Source: CAYSRJ01 sp964521865 (lineage in GTDB: Bacteria > Spirochaetota > B62-G9 > DRHN01). From it: a DNA stretch of 64,000 bases. Where the stretch lies: contig CAZFTJ010000020.1 of the NCBI GenBank assembly GCA_964521865.1, positions 21,223 to 85,222 on the forward strand, written 5' to 3'. Positions 1 to 8,658 of the stretch are shown here, piece by piece. The translations under genes were made by a program, and so were the position numbers. Within the stretch, counting starts at the first letter, position 1, and every line of letters begins with the position of its first letter. The notes below the pieces were generated by a model. That model did not search any database. It was given only the letters and a program-made list of their open reading frames with translations, and had not been told where the DNA came from.

Positions 1-1342
1 TCGTAATGCTCCGCGAATTTGCCTGAAACCCTCTCTGCGTTACAATCATATCGGTAAACTGCTCGGCAAGGTCGACATTGCTCATTTCAAGCGTCCCGGA
101 CGATATCTTTCCCCGCCCGCCTGTCTCAGCGGCACCGACATTTGCAAGGCCGGAATTGTTGGACTCTCTGAATGCATTGTCGCCTTCAGCCGTCAACCCC
201 TGCGGGTTGGTAAAAGTTGCGAGGGCCACCTGTGCGATCTGCGCCTTTACACCGTTCGTAAAAGTACCGGTAATGACTCCGGAGTTGTCGACGGTAAACG
301 CCTCCAGATAACCGAGACCGTAGCCGTCCTGTTCATACGCCCTCGTTGAGGTTGGAGCCGCGAATTGCGTGATGCCGTCGTATCCGCCGACAGAGCCGAG
401 GTCCAGGTTGATCGTCTGAGCGATTCCGTTTTCAGGAAACGTTACATTGAGAGAGGCGGTAAGCCTTCCCGTGTTTGTTATATCTGTGGGCGCGCCGACA
501 GTTGTCGGACTATCCTCTATTGAAATAGGGGCTCCCTGATTATCGAAACGCATTACTATTGTATTCGAGTCATTTGCACTGCCGCCCGCAACATCGAGCG
601 AGAGCGTATTGGGATCGGCACCATCAACCGAAGCTGTCACGTACCAGGCGTTGCTCTCCTGGGGGACACGGGTGAATTCAAGCGTCAAATTATGCACATT
701 ACCCAGGCTGTCATATGAATCGATATTTGTCGAAACGGTTGCATTCAGCCGTTCCTCTTCTGTCGCTTCACGCCCGGCAGGCAATAACGGCGTTTCGGAA
801 TTGAGATTACTCTTGTATTTGATGAGCTGAGTAGCCATTGCAGGCTCCTTCGCTCCGACAGGAATCACAATATCCTCGAGCGCACCGGTGGAATTGATTA
901 TGGACTGGCCCCCTGTCCTCACCGCCTGCCAACCCTGTACGCGAAGACCGTTCGCAGGGTTTAGCAATGTGCCGTTCTTGTCGAGCCCGAATGCGCCGGC
1001 CCTCGTATAGTACGTCTCCTCCCCCTTTTTAAGAACGAAGAAGCCGTCACCCTGAATGGCCAGATCCAGGTTGAGCCCCGTTGTCTGGAGGCTTCCCTGT
1101 GTAAATATCTTATCAATACTTGCCACGGCCATTCCGAGCCCGACCTGCTTCGGATTTACTCCGCCCTTCTGTGCGGTGGGAGCTGCCGCACCGGAAACGG
1201 TCTGAGACAGGATGTCCTGAAAGGACACTCTGCTCTTCTTGTATCCATAGGTGTTGATATTGGCGATATTATGACCAAGAACATCCATTCTGACCTGATG
1301 ATTTATCAGTCCAGACACACCTGAGTAAAGCGATCTCATCAT
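1..1342 (-). CDS. flgE: Flagellar hook protein FlgE (3' end cut by the window)
   Basis: FlgE polymerises into the hook, the joint between rod and filament, which in spirochaetes lies in the periplasm. I translated the strand directly. It opens MMRSLYSGVSGLINHQ, with the rod/hook N-terminal motif and NIANINTYGYK, and reaches MIVTQRGFQANSRSITT at the window edge, so roughly 20 residues are missing. The start at 1342 has an AGGAG 9 bases upstream; a second ATG follows at 1339. It closes the order flgD-flgE after a 109-base gap. The translated part has no cysteine at all. K165 and N179 match the positions known from the cross-linked Treponema hook, but residue 178 is serine (codon 809-811). Confidence 0.96.
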   Translation of the reverse strand, partial: MMRSLYSGVSGLINHQVRMDVLGHNIANINTYGYKKSRVSFQDILSQTVSGAAAPTAQKGGVNPKQVGLGMAVASIDKIFTQGSLQTTGLNLDLAIQGDGFFVLKKGEETYYTRAGAFGLDKNGTLLNPANGLRVQGWQAVRTGGQSIINSTGALEDIVIPVGAKEPAMATQLIKYKSNLNSETPLLPAGREATEEERLNATVSTNIDSYDSLGNVHNLTLEFTRVPQESNAWYVTASVDGADPNTLSLDVAGGSANDSNTIVMRFDNQGAPISIEDSPTTVGAPTDITNTGRLTASLNVTFPENGIAQTINLDLGSVGGYDGITQFAAPTSTRAYEQDGYGLGYLEAFTVDNSGVITGTFTNGVKAQIAQVALATFTNPQGLTAEGDNAFRESNNSGLANVGAAETGGRGKISSGTLEMSNVDLAEQFTDMIVTQRGFQANSRSIT

Positions 1343-1451
1343 GGGAACAAACTCCTCATACTGTTACATAAAATGGATTACGATTCTTAAAACCGCCCCT
1401 CCCAGGTTTTTTTCTCAGTCGTTATGAAATCATGGAACGCATGCACACGGC

Positions 1452-1922
1452 TTATTCGGCCTTGCGCTGAGTATCAGCAAGCGAGACTTTTCTTACCGCG
1501 TCGATCCCGTACGTCGCACCGTTAAATGTTATCTCAGGCGAGCCAGAGCCGAAATCAACGTCGGTTACCACCCCGCTTTCCATCTTTCCTGCCGCTTCAT
1601 CAAACACCTCAACCTGTCTGCCGAGCAGGGAGTAAGACAGGCTGGTTTTATAGCTGTTGATAAGCGTCGTCAACGTTTTATTCATTTCAGTCATCTGCTC
1701 AAGCGATGAAAACTGAGCAGTCTGTGCGATGAACTCCTTGTCATCGAGCGGGTTGGTCGGGTCCTGATGTTCGAGCTGAACGACGAGAAGTCGAAGAAAA
1801 TCCTCTTTTCCGAGAATATTTTTTACTGTTCGTCCATTCTGTCCGAGGCTCTTGTTGAAGCTCTCAGTCTCGAGCTTTGTCTTGAATAGCTGCGATTTGT
1901 CCATCATGAGCGGGAGATCCAT
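1452..1922 (-). CDS. flgD: Flagellar hook assembly scaffold protein FlgD
   Basis: FlgD is the temporary cap under which FlgE subunits assemble. The 156-residue protein has the conserved FlgD N-terminal region (LGKEDFLRLLVVQLEHQDPTNPLDDKEF, residues about 38-65) followed by QTAQFSSLEQM. It is shorter than enteric FlgD and keeps only a small C-terminal beta domain (LLGRQVEVFD). AGGAGGAG sits 5 bases before the ATG at 1922, and the gene starts 10 bases after fliK ends, so it is translated within the flagellar operon. Confidence 0.95.
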   Translation of the reverse strand: MDLPLMMDKSQLFKTKLETESFNKSLGQNGRTVKNILGKEDFLRLLVVQLEHQDPTNPLDDKEFIAQTAQFSSLEQMTEMNKTLTTLINSYKTSLSYSLLGRQVEVFDEAAGKMESGVVTDVDFGSGSPEITFNGATYGIDAVRKVSLADTQRKAE

Positions 1923-1931
1923 TCTCTCCTC

Positions 1932-3269
1932 CTAAACGGTTATATTTATCAATGTAGACATCCATGGAGGCACAGCCGACATGGCATTATCCGTCAACAG
2001 CTCATCATCATCCACTGTCACAGCGGCAGTACCTCTTTTCGTACCGTTAAAAACTTCGTACGAGTCGTTCTGTCTGTCCTTCACCTCAACCTGAAAACTA
2101 CCGAGCTGAAAGCCATGCTCCTGCAGGCTTTCCGCCAGCACGTTGAGCCGTTCCATTATGAGGTCCTTCACGAATTGATGCTCGACGAGAATGTTTGTGC
2201 TGACATTATTGTTGCTCAACTTTATGCTCAACTTCAGCTCGCCAAGTGATTCAGGATGCAAGTGAAGCCTGGCTTCTCCCCCTCCCCTGTTCAATACAAG
2301 TGTAAACTGTTTTATGATCTCATCAAAATTCCCATCGGCAATTTTCTGGAATTGATAATGGGTTTTCATACCCACGTTCTGTGCCGAATGCTCGTATTTT
2401 ATAACTGCCGAAACGGTATCACCGACTTTCGAATCTTTCCGTACTTTCGCGGCATCCTGCCTGTGGCCGAACAGCACCGATTCGGTCTTCTGCCGCCTTC
2501 CCGCGTCGAACATTTTTGCCTGTTTCACGATATGCGGCGCTTTTATTTTTTTTCGAGCTTTTGAGGTTTTTGCCGTTCTAGGAATGTTTTTCACAGAGTC
2601 CTGCATGAACGGGAGCCTGGTCCCGGCTTTTATCACCTTCTGACTGACCGCAATTCGCTTCCCTGATTTATCGCGATTATCATGTAGACGAAGACGTCCT
2701 TTGATATCCCTTCTGCTCTGTGCCCTATTTTTTTCACGCAGCGAGCCCTGAGATCCGGCGTCTTCAGTTGTCTTCACTCGCGGCATTTTCGCACGAGAAA
2801 CCGATATTCCTGCTGCCCTTACTGTTTTTCCCATTCTCGATTTATCGGTTGAGCCTTTCACGATTTTAAAAAACAGCTTTTTTTTGCTCATACCCCCGGC
2901 AGTTCCTTTCTTGACGGAATTGCCGTCTTTTTGCACGGCGTCCTGCTTATCTCGCCGTACGGCACCGGATGAGGATTTTTCATCCTCCGTTTTTCCTCTA
3001 TCCGCCGGACTCGCGTCGCGAGCTTCGCGACCCTGGTGAGCTTCGTGAGCTTGGCGAGCTGCACTATCTTTTCGGTCCGTTCCGTTTGCAGTACGGTGTA
3101 TATCCCGGGACTCAACCGATCCGGGCCGCTGATCGCTCGACCCGTTTCCGGAAAACAGAGCGAGCGTTGCCGCAAAATCGTTTCCATCCGGCGAAAATGT
3201 ATTTTTAGGGCTTTCCCTGCTCTGTAGCGAAACGTTATCCGCGATCCGGAACGCGTTATGAATTATCAT
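1932..3269 (-). CDS. fliK: Flagellar hook-length control protein, FliK family (FlbC position)
   Basis: FliK-type proteins measure the hook and switch export specificity. The first ~300 residues are low-complexity, rich in Lys, Arg, Ser and Asp. The last ~120 residues carry the FliK C-terminal domain: LVLNRGGGEARLHLHPESLGEL, then IKLSNNNVSTNILVE, and a QEHGFQLGSFQVEV end. The gene lies between flbB and flgD, where spirochaetes carry flbC/fliK. I prefer the ATG at 3269, which lies inside the end of flbB (overlap 14 bases); a GTG at 3278 in the same frame is possible. Confidence 0.85.
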   Translation of the reverse strand: MIIHNAFRIADNVSLQSRESPKNTFSPDGNDFAATLALFSGNGSSDQRPGSVESRDIHRTANGTDRKDSAARQAHEAHQGREARDASPADRGKTEDEKSSSGAVRRDKQDAVQKDGNSVKKGTAGGMSKKKLFFKIVKGSTDKSRMGKTVRAAGISVSRAKMPRVKTTEDAGSQGSLREKNRAQSRRDIKGRLRLHDNRDKSGKRIAVSQKVIKAGTRLPFMQDSVKNIPRTAKTSKARKKIKAPHIVKQAKMFDAGRRQKTESVLFGHRQDAAKVRKDSKVGDTVSAVIKYEHSAQNVGMKTHYQFQKIADGNFDEIIKQFTLVLNRGGGEARLHLHPESLGELKLSIKLSNNNVSTNILVEHQFVKDLIMERLNVLAESLQEHGFQLGSFQVEVKDRQNDSYEVFNGTKRGTAAVTVDDDELLTDNAMSAVPPWMSTLINITV

Positions 3270-3891
3270 GCAAATCACCCACTTTGGTCATCTTCCGCTG
3301 CACCGTTGCCGCCTTTTCGGGAGCCATAAGACTCAGATAATAGGGTACAACCGATAGACTTCCCGTTTCTTCGGCGTTTCGATCGATCTGCCTCAGAATA
3401 TCGATTATCAGAAGATCGTCAAGCTTCGACAGTCTCTCCACTGCAGCTTCAGGGGGCATGCTTGTAAAATATTCGGCCTGCCTTTTTATGTTATCCCTAT
3501 AATTATCGTATTCACGCTGTTTCTCAATTAGAACTTTTTTCTCCTCCTCCAGGCTCTTTGCCTCTTCTGCAAGCTTTGCCTCGCTTTCCTTTAATTGCAG
3601 TTCCTTTTGTTGGAGCGCATCTTTTTGCTGCTCCATTTCAGAGGCACGTGCATTGAGCACCTCTTCTCTTTTACGCAGGAATTCGGTTTCAAGCAGCTTT
3701 GGGTCTTCCGCGGACACTTCTCCCCGCTGCAGAAATGCAGGGAGGTACTTTCCGAACGGCCCAACTACCTTTTTATAGTCAATAATCCCCAGATGATCGA
3801 ACCAGTATACGCCCCCGAGAATAATGACAATTATGAGAAGGATCAGAAAAAGAATTTTAAGAAGATTTGTAAAGGCCGATGCAAGACTCAC
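3256..3891 (-). CDS. flbB: FlbB-like periplasmic flagellar collar/motor protein
   Basis: The 211-residue protein has an N-terminal membrane anchor (LLKILFLILLIIVIILGGVYWF, residues about 10-31), a long coiled coil (about 60-130) and a C-terminal MotE/MgtE-N-like helical domain (MPPEAAVERLSKLDD ... LMAPEKAATVQRKM). In Borrelia, FlbB forms the base of the spirochaete-specific collar around the motor; the assignment here rests on this architecture and on position in the operon. The start is a GTG directly after the transglycosylase stop, with GAGGAG inside the upstream coding end, so translation is coupled. It is a good taxonomic marker for a spirochaete. Confidence 0.82.
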   Translation of the reverse strand: MSLASAFTNLLKILFLILLIIVIILGGVYWFDHLGIIDYKKVVGPFGKYLPAFLQRGEVSAEDPKLLETEFLRKREEVLNARASEMEQQKDALQQKELQLKESEAKLAEEAKSLEEEKKVLIEKQREYDNYRDNIKRQAEYFTSMPPEAAVERLSKLDDLLIIDILRQIDRNAEETGSLSVVPYYLSLMAPEKAATVQRKMTKVGDLHDNS

Positions 3892-4686
3892 TTACAACTC
3901 CTCTTTATTGAATTTTTGATATTTCTGATAGTATCTCAGTACGGAATCTATAAAGTCTTTTGTTTCCGAGATTCCCGGTATCCGGTTTTCCACCCTGTTC
4001 GGTCCCGCATTATAGGCGGCAAGGGCAAGGTTGAGGTTCCCGTTGTACTGGTTCAACAGATCCACAAGGTATCGACTACCGCCCAGTATATTTTCCACCG
4101 GATTGAACGGGTTTTCCACACCGAGGGAATCCGCAGTTTCAGGCATCAGCTGCATCAGCCCCATTGCGCCCTTTGACGAAACTGCAGAATTATCGAATCC
4201 GGATTCCTGCTTTATAATTGCCTGTATCAGCGATTCGGGGATCCCGAATTTTTCGGACGCCTCTTTAATTATGTCGTCGTATCGATCGGCACGACTAGGA
4301 TAATCCGACGCACGGATAGTCTCGGCGCTCTTCTCTTCGGCGGATGCGGCCCGGGGCTTGTTCTGACTGTCGGATTCCGTTATCTTCCTGTCAAGCTCTT
4401 CCCTGAAACTCGTCTTCGCAGCTTCAGATGAAACCCGTTTTTCTTCGGATTGTGCAGCAGCGTACGTTCGCGATGCAGACAATTCTGCGACGCCTGCGTC
4501 GTCTCCCTGAACGGCATCTCCCGCAGCCGACTGTCCCTCAACGGCACGGCCCCGACGGGAAACGCGTCCCGAATCGGTATATTCTGAAGAGACCTGTCCC
4601 CGAGCGGGAACTCCAAACCTCCTCTTGATCGATTCGATACGCTGCAGTATATTTGCAATATTCTGATATACATTTTCCACAGGCAT
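3892..4686 (-). CDS. SLT-type lytic transglycosylase embedded in the flagellar operon
   Basis: The C-terminal 125 residues are a Slt/LtgC-type goose-lysozyme fold: IPESLIQAIIKQESGFD with catalytic Glu161, SSKGAMGLMQLMPETA, and LALAAYNAGPNRV. The first ~130 residues are disordered and carry no signal peptide or membrane segment. Such enzymes cleave peptidoglycan glycan strands; here the likely job is opening the wall for the growing rod, as FlgJ does in enterics, with export by the flagellar machine (inference). It shares one base with the fliJ stop and abuts flbB, so it is firmly within the operon. Confidence 0.88.
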   Translation of the reverse strand: MPVENVYQNIANILQRIESIKRRFGVPARGQVSSEYTDSGRVSRRGRAVEGQSAAGDAVQGDDAGVAELSASRTYAAAQSEEKRVSSEAAKTSFREELDRKITESDSQNKPRAASAEEKSAETIRASDYPSRADRYDDIIKEASEKFGIPESLIQAIIKQESGFDNSAVSSKGAMGLMQLMPETADSLGVENPFNPVENILGGSRYLVDLLNQYNGNLNLALAAYNAGPNRVENRIPGISETKDFIDSVLRYYQKYQKFNKEEL

Positions 4687-5165
4687 TACATATCCTCCAT
4701 GGGCACATCCTCAATTGTGAGCATCTCCCTGTTGAGACCAATGTTTTGACAGACGTCATCGAGCTCTCTGCTCTCTTCCCGGCCAAGCCCGGCACGGTGG
4801 CGCTCGAGCTCCCGCTCTTTTAGATTCTCAATTACCTTCCTGGCCTTTTTCGCCTCCTTCAGAAGCTGAAGCACAGCATGCACCTCCTCCTCTTTCCTGA
4901 TTCTGAGTTTCTCAAGAGCCTTGATGGTTTTTTCGAGTCTGGTGATGTAGTTATCGACAGCCACGATATCGAGAACGGTAAAAGTCCCCTCCGTGCGGCT
5001 GTTTTCATGAATAAAAGAGTGCAGCCTTTCCCGATTTTCCCGAATATCTCCTTCGATTTTCAACAGTTGGGCCCTCCGTACGGAAAATTCTTTTTCCCGC
5101 GCCTCCTCCTGTCTCTGCCGCAGTTTCAGTACTTTTTCCAGTCTGAAATCAAACCGTTTCGCCAT
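4686..5165 (-). CDS. fliJ: Flagellar export chaperone FliJ
   Basis: A 159-residue, almost entirely coiled-coil protein beginning MAKRFDFRLEKVLKLRQRQEE, the characteristic FliJ opening. FliJ sits like a stalk in the FliI hexamer and delivers chaperone-substrate complexes to FlhA. Its start codon follows the fliI stop with no gap, and its stop overlaps the next start by one base. Sequence is weakly conserved in this family; position and coiled-coil pattern make the call. Confidence 0.88.
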   Translation of the reverse strand: MAKRFDFRLEKVLKLRQRQEEAREKEFSVRRAQLLKIEGDIRENRERLHSFIHENSRTEGTFTVLDIVAVDNYITRLEKTIKALEKLRIRKEEEVHAVLQLLKEAKKARKVIENLKERELERHRAGLGREESRELDDVCQNIGLNREMLTIEDVPMEDM

Positions 5166-6515
5166 TTACTCCTGCTCGCCTGCGAAAATATCCACGAGCA
5201 TATCCCGGCTCTCCTCAAAGGAGAAACCCTCCTCAATGCCCTGCTTCAGGTAGCTGTTCACGCTCTCGATCTTCTCGAGCGACCAGTCTATATGTGCATC
5301 GGAGCCCTGTACGTACGCCCCTATCTGGATCAGGTCCTCGGCATCGTAGTAGTAGGAAAGAACCTCTTTCACCTTGTTTATCGCCTCCATATGCTCCTTC
5401 GACACAATATACGGCGTCAGCCTGCTTATACTCGCAAGCACGTCAACGGCAGGGTACTGGTTTTTCTGAGAGAGCTTCCGGGACAGCACGATATGCCCGT
5501 CGAGTACGCCGCGTACCGCATCCGAGATGGGTTCATTTACATCATCGGCTTCAACAAGAACCGCAAAGATACCCGTAATCGACCCTTTTTCCGACATCCC
5601 GCTTCGTTCCAGCAGTTTCGGAAGGATGGCAAACACACTCGGTGTGTATCCCTTTGTTGCCGGAGGCTCACCGACCGCGAGGCCGATTTCCCTCTGTGCA
5701 TAGGCGAAACGGGTTATCGAATCTATCATGAATAGTACATCATTCCCCTTATCACGAAAGTACTCGGCGACCGCCGTTGCAAGGTATGCGCCGCGTATTC
5801 TCATAATGGGAGCCTGATCCGATGTCGCAACAACGACAACCGATTGTTTGAGGCCCTCTTCGCCGAGGTCGCGTTCGATAAATTCGCGTACTTCCCTCCC
5901 ACGCTCCCCGATAAGGGCGATTATGTTTACATCAGCAGAGGTGTTTCTGGCAGCCATGCCGAGCAGCGTGCTCTTGCCGATACCGCTCCCCGAAAAAATT
6001 CCGATCCGCTGTCCCTTCCCTATGGTGAGCGGTCCGTCAATCGCCCTGATACCGGTTGCAAGCGGTTCGGTTATTCTCTTCCTTTTCAAAACGTGCGGGG
6101 GTGCGTTGAAGATCGGATACACCGTCTCATATCCAATCGGTCCTTTACCGTCAATCGGCTGTCCGACCGGATTTATCACCCTTCCCAGAAGCCCGTTTCC
6201 GACTTTTACAGAAAGAGGCCTGCCGGTTGCTATGACCCGCATCCCGGATTTTATCCCGCTGTCCTGATAAAAGGGAAACAGGAGAGCCGTGCCGTTCTTG
6301 AAGCCCACGACCTCGGCATGCACTTCCCTGTGCGATTCTTGGCGCTCTTCGGTGTTCTGCCCGTCAACCACTATCCTGCAAAGCTCTCCCACTCCTGCGA
6401 GCGGACCCTTGCTCTCTATGAGCAGCCCAACCGACTTGCTCACTGTGCCTTCATATAAAATGGTGTCGACGTTTTCAACCGCCGCTCTATATTTTTGAAA
6501 TATGTCGACCGCCAT
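5166..6515 (-). CDS. fliI: Flagellum-specific export ATPase FliI
   Basis: FliI powers the first steps of flagellar type III export and is related to F1 beta. The protein shows Walker A FSGSGIGKST, GERGREVREFIERDLG, Walker B DVLFMIDSITRFAYAQREIGLA and PATKGYTPSVF, in canonical order and at normal length (about 449 residues). I use the ATG at 6515 (MAVDIFQKY), preceded by GGGA, over the in-frame TTG at 6536. A 140-base spacer separates it from fliH; I see no gene there. Confidence 0.97.
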   Translation of the reverse strand: MAVDIFQKYRAAVENVDTILYEGTVSKSVGLLIESKGPLAGVGELCRIVVDGQNTEERQESHREVHAEVVGFKNGTALLFPFYQDSGIKSGMRVIATGRPLSVKVGNGLLGRVINPVGQPIDGKGPIGYETVYPIFNAPPHVLKRKRITEPLATGIRAIDGPLTIGKGQRIGIFSGSGIGKSTLLGMAARNTSADVNIIALIGERGREVREFIERDLGEEGLKQSVVVVATSDQAPIMRIRGAYLATAVAEYFRDKGNDVLFMIDSITRFAYAQREIGLAVGEPPATKGYTPSVFAILPKLLERSGMSEKGSITGIFAVLVEADDVNEPISDAVRGVLDGHIVLSRKLSQKNQYPAVDVLASISRLTPYIVSKEHMEAINKVKEVLSYYYDAEDLIQIGAYVQGSDAHIDWSLEKIESVNSYLKQGIEEGFSFEESRDMLVDIFAGEQE

Positions 6516-6655
6516 ACGATTATTCCCGTGCTGCAATACGGTTTTAAAAATCCTGCATACCGCACTTCTATTTCTTTTATCTCACCTTCCCGATACGGAC
6601 GTGTTGCAGAAAAGCGGCATCAGCGGGAAGCACGGCGCCTGAATAATAATCTTTA

Positions 6656-7570
6656 TCATTCCGTAATCGGCACGAGCCCCCTGATACTCTCTTCTATTAT
6701 GTGCAGCTGGTTCTGTATCCGTGCATCTATATCTCCGAAGGAAGTGGTAATAATACACCCTCCCGGATCGACCCGACTGTCCTCCTCAACCATGACCTGT
6801 TTCAGGCTTTCGACGGCGGAGATAAACTCCTTTTTATGCTTGCTTACCAGATCCATATCTCTGGTATTGACCTTTATCGTTATCTGTGTTTCACCCTTTA
6901 CCTTTTTGAGAGCTTCCCTAACATTTTCAATCACAACTTTTTTTTCGTTTTCCGAAATTACCTTTACCACCTTTCTCGCCACAAGCAGAACAAGGTCGAT
7001 AAGCTGCCTTTCCGTGCTTTCAAGTATCTTTCTTCGCTCGTCGATTGCAGAGTTTAGTATTTCATGCAGTCTCTCTATAAGCCGCTTCACCTCTTCCTCA
7101 CCCGTTTTAAAACCTGTATCCCGTCCCTCGTCGAACGCATTTCGCCGTGCCTCGGCAATTATTTCCTCGGCCTTCTTTTGCGCTTCTTCCCCGATGCGAG
7201 CCGCATTTTCACGCGCATCCTCCGTTATATTCTGTGCCTGGGTCTCAGCTTCCTCTTTGGCCTTGCGAACATCGACGCTGCTCTTCTGCATTATTTTAAA
7301 GGCCGCTCCCTCGGCCTCTTCCCTTATGCGCTTCGCCTCGGCTTCAGCCTCCTCTTTTATTTTCTTCGCATCGGTTAAGAGCGTTTCCCGCTCCTTCTGA
7401 ACGGGAAATTCCGACGGTGCTTCCTCTTCCACGATTTCAGGCTCTTTCACCTCCTCGATCTCCTCAACCGGCGCAGCCTCCTCCTTCTTCGGTCCTATCT
7501 GCGGAGGCGTAACGAGCACCTTCGACTTGATCTCTTTTACCTCTGCGGCCTTGAATATTTTCCGTGCCAC
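6656..7570 (-). CDS. fliH: Flagellar assembly protein FliH
   Basis: FliH regulates FliI and tethers it to the C-ring. The N-terminal half is a long Glu/Ala/Lys-rich coiled coil (repeated EAEAEAKRIREEAEGAA-like heptads). The C-terminal part has the FliH/V-type ATPase E-subunit pattern (LVLLVARKVVKVI ... VDPGGCIITTSFGDIDARIQNQL). GGGGG lies six bases before a GTG at 7570 (VARKIFKAAEV), placing the start 10 bases after fliG ends; in-frame ATG 7597 would overlap fliG and has no usable ribosome site. Confidence 0.9.
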   Translation of the reverse strand: MARKIFKAAEVKEIKSKVLVTPPQIGPKKEEAAPVEEIEEVKEPEIVEEEAPSEFPVQKERETLLTDAKKIKEEAEAEAKRIREEAEGAAFKIMQKSSVDVRKAKEEAETQAQNITEDARENAARIGEEAQKKAEEIIAEARRNAFDEGRDTGFKTGEEEVKRLIERLHEILNSAIDERRKILESTERQLIDLVLLVARKVVKVISENEKKVVIENVREALKKVKGETQITIKVNTRDMDLVSKHKKEFISAVESLKQVMVEEDSRVDPGGCIITTSFGDIDARIQNQLHIIEESIRGLVPITE

Positions 7571-7580
7571 AGCCACCCCC

Positions 7581-8642
7581 TTATACGACGAGCTCATCCT
7601 CACCGGCGCGGGCGACAATTATTTCTCCCGCTTCCTCGAGTTTTCGAATAATACTCACGATCTTCTGCTGCGCTTCTTCGACATCCTTCAAACGAACCGG
7701 CCCCATGAACTCCATATCCTCTTTCAAAAGGCTGGAGGCCCGCTTGCTCATGTTTCTGTAAATTTTGTCCTGTACCTCAGAATCGACGCCTTTCAGCGCT
7801 TTTGCAAGATCGGGGGTGTCCACTTCCCTGAGCACCTTCTGTATCGCCCTGTCGTCCAGAAGAACGATATCGTCGAATATAAACATCCGCTTCTTTATTT
7901 CTTCCGCGAGCTCGGGGTCATCCTCTTCGAGCGACTCGATAATCGTTTTTTCGGTGCTCCTGTCAACGAGGTTGAGAATATCGACGATAGTCCCGATCCC
8001 GCCGGCGGCCGTATAATCCTCACTTGCAAGGGTGGAGAGCTTTTTCTCCAGAACCCGCTCCACCTCCCGCAGAACGTCGGGTGAGGTTCTGTCCATTGTC
8101 GCAATCCTCTTTGCGACATCCGCCTGCACATCATCCGGAAGCGATCCGAGAATAATCGAAGATTTATTCGGCTCGAGATAGGCGAGGATCAGCGCAATGG
8201 TCTGTGGATGCTCTCCCTGTATAAAGTTCAGCAGGTGGCTCGGATCGGTCCTTCGTATGAAATCGAACGGCCGTACCTGAAGCGAAGATGTAAGCCGGTT
8301 TATGATGTCAATGGCTTTCTGGGAGCCGAGTGCCCTCTCCAGCAGATCTCTGGCATAGTCGATCCCGCCCGATGAGATAAAATCCTGGGCCATCATCAGC
8401 TCCTGGAATTCCATGAGCACCTTGTCCCTCTCTGAAGGATCGACAGTTTCAAGCCGGGCTATTTCAAAGGTAAGCTGTTCGATTTCGTCCTCCCGGAGGT
8501 GCTTGAATATCTCCGCAGAGATCTCAGACCCGAGGGTAACCAGAAATATCGATGCCTTCTGCCGGCCGGTCAGCGCCTTCTTTCCTCCGGAGACATGACC
8601 TGCAGTATGACCCTGGACGGATTTTGGTTGGACTTTCCCCAT
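7581..8642 (-). CDS. fliG: Flagellar motor switch protein FliG
   Basis: FliG forms the top of the C-ring and contacts the MotA stator. The 353-residue protein has all three parts: an N domain (LTGRQKASIFLVTLGSEISAEIFKHL) binding FliF, a middle domain with the EHPQTIAL motif (GEHPQTIALILAYL), and the charged C-terminal torque helix (IFDDIVLLDDRAIQKVLREVD). It starts 17 bases after fliF. Confidence 0.97.
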   Translation of the reverse strand: MGKVQPKSVQGHTAGHVSGGKKALTGRQKASIFLVTLGSEISAEIFKHLREDEIEQLTFEIARLETVDPSERDKVLMEFQELMMAQDFISSGGIDYARDLLERALGSQKAIDIINRLTSSLQVRPFDFIRRTDPSHLLNFIQGEHPQTIALILAYLEPNKSSIILGSLPDDVQADVAKRIATMDRTSPDVLREVERVLEKKLSTLASEDYTAAGGIGTIVDILNLVDRSTEKTIIESLEEDDPELAEEIKKRMFIFDDIVLLDDRAIQKVLREVDTPDLAKALKGVDSEVQDKIYRNMSKRASSLLKEDMEFMGPVRLKDVEEAQQKIVSIIRKLEEAGEIIVARAGEDELVV

Positions 8643-8658
8643 TTTTTCCTCCTCCTCA

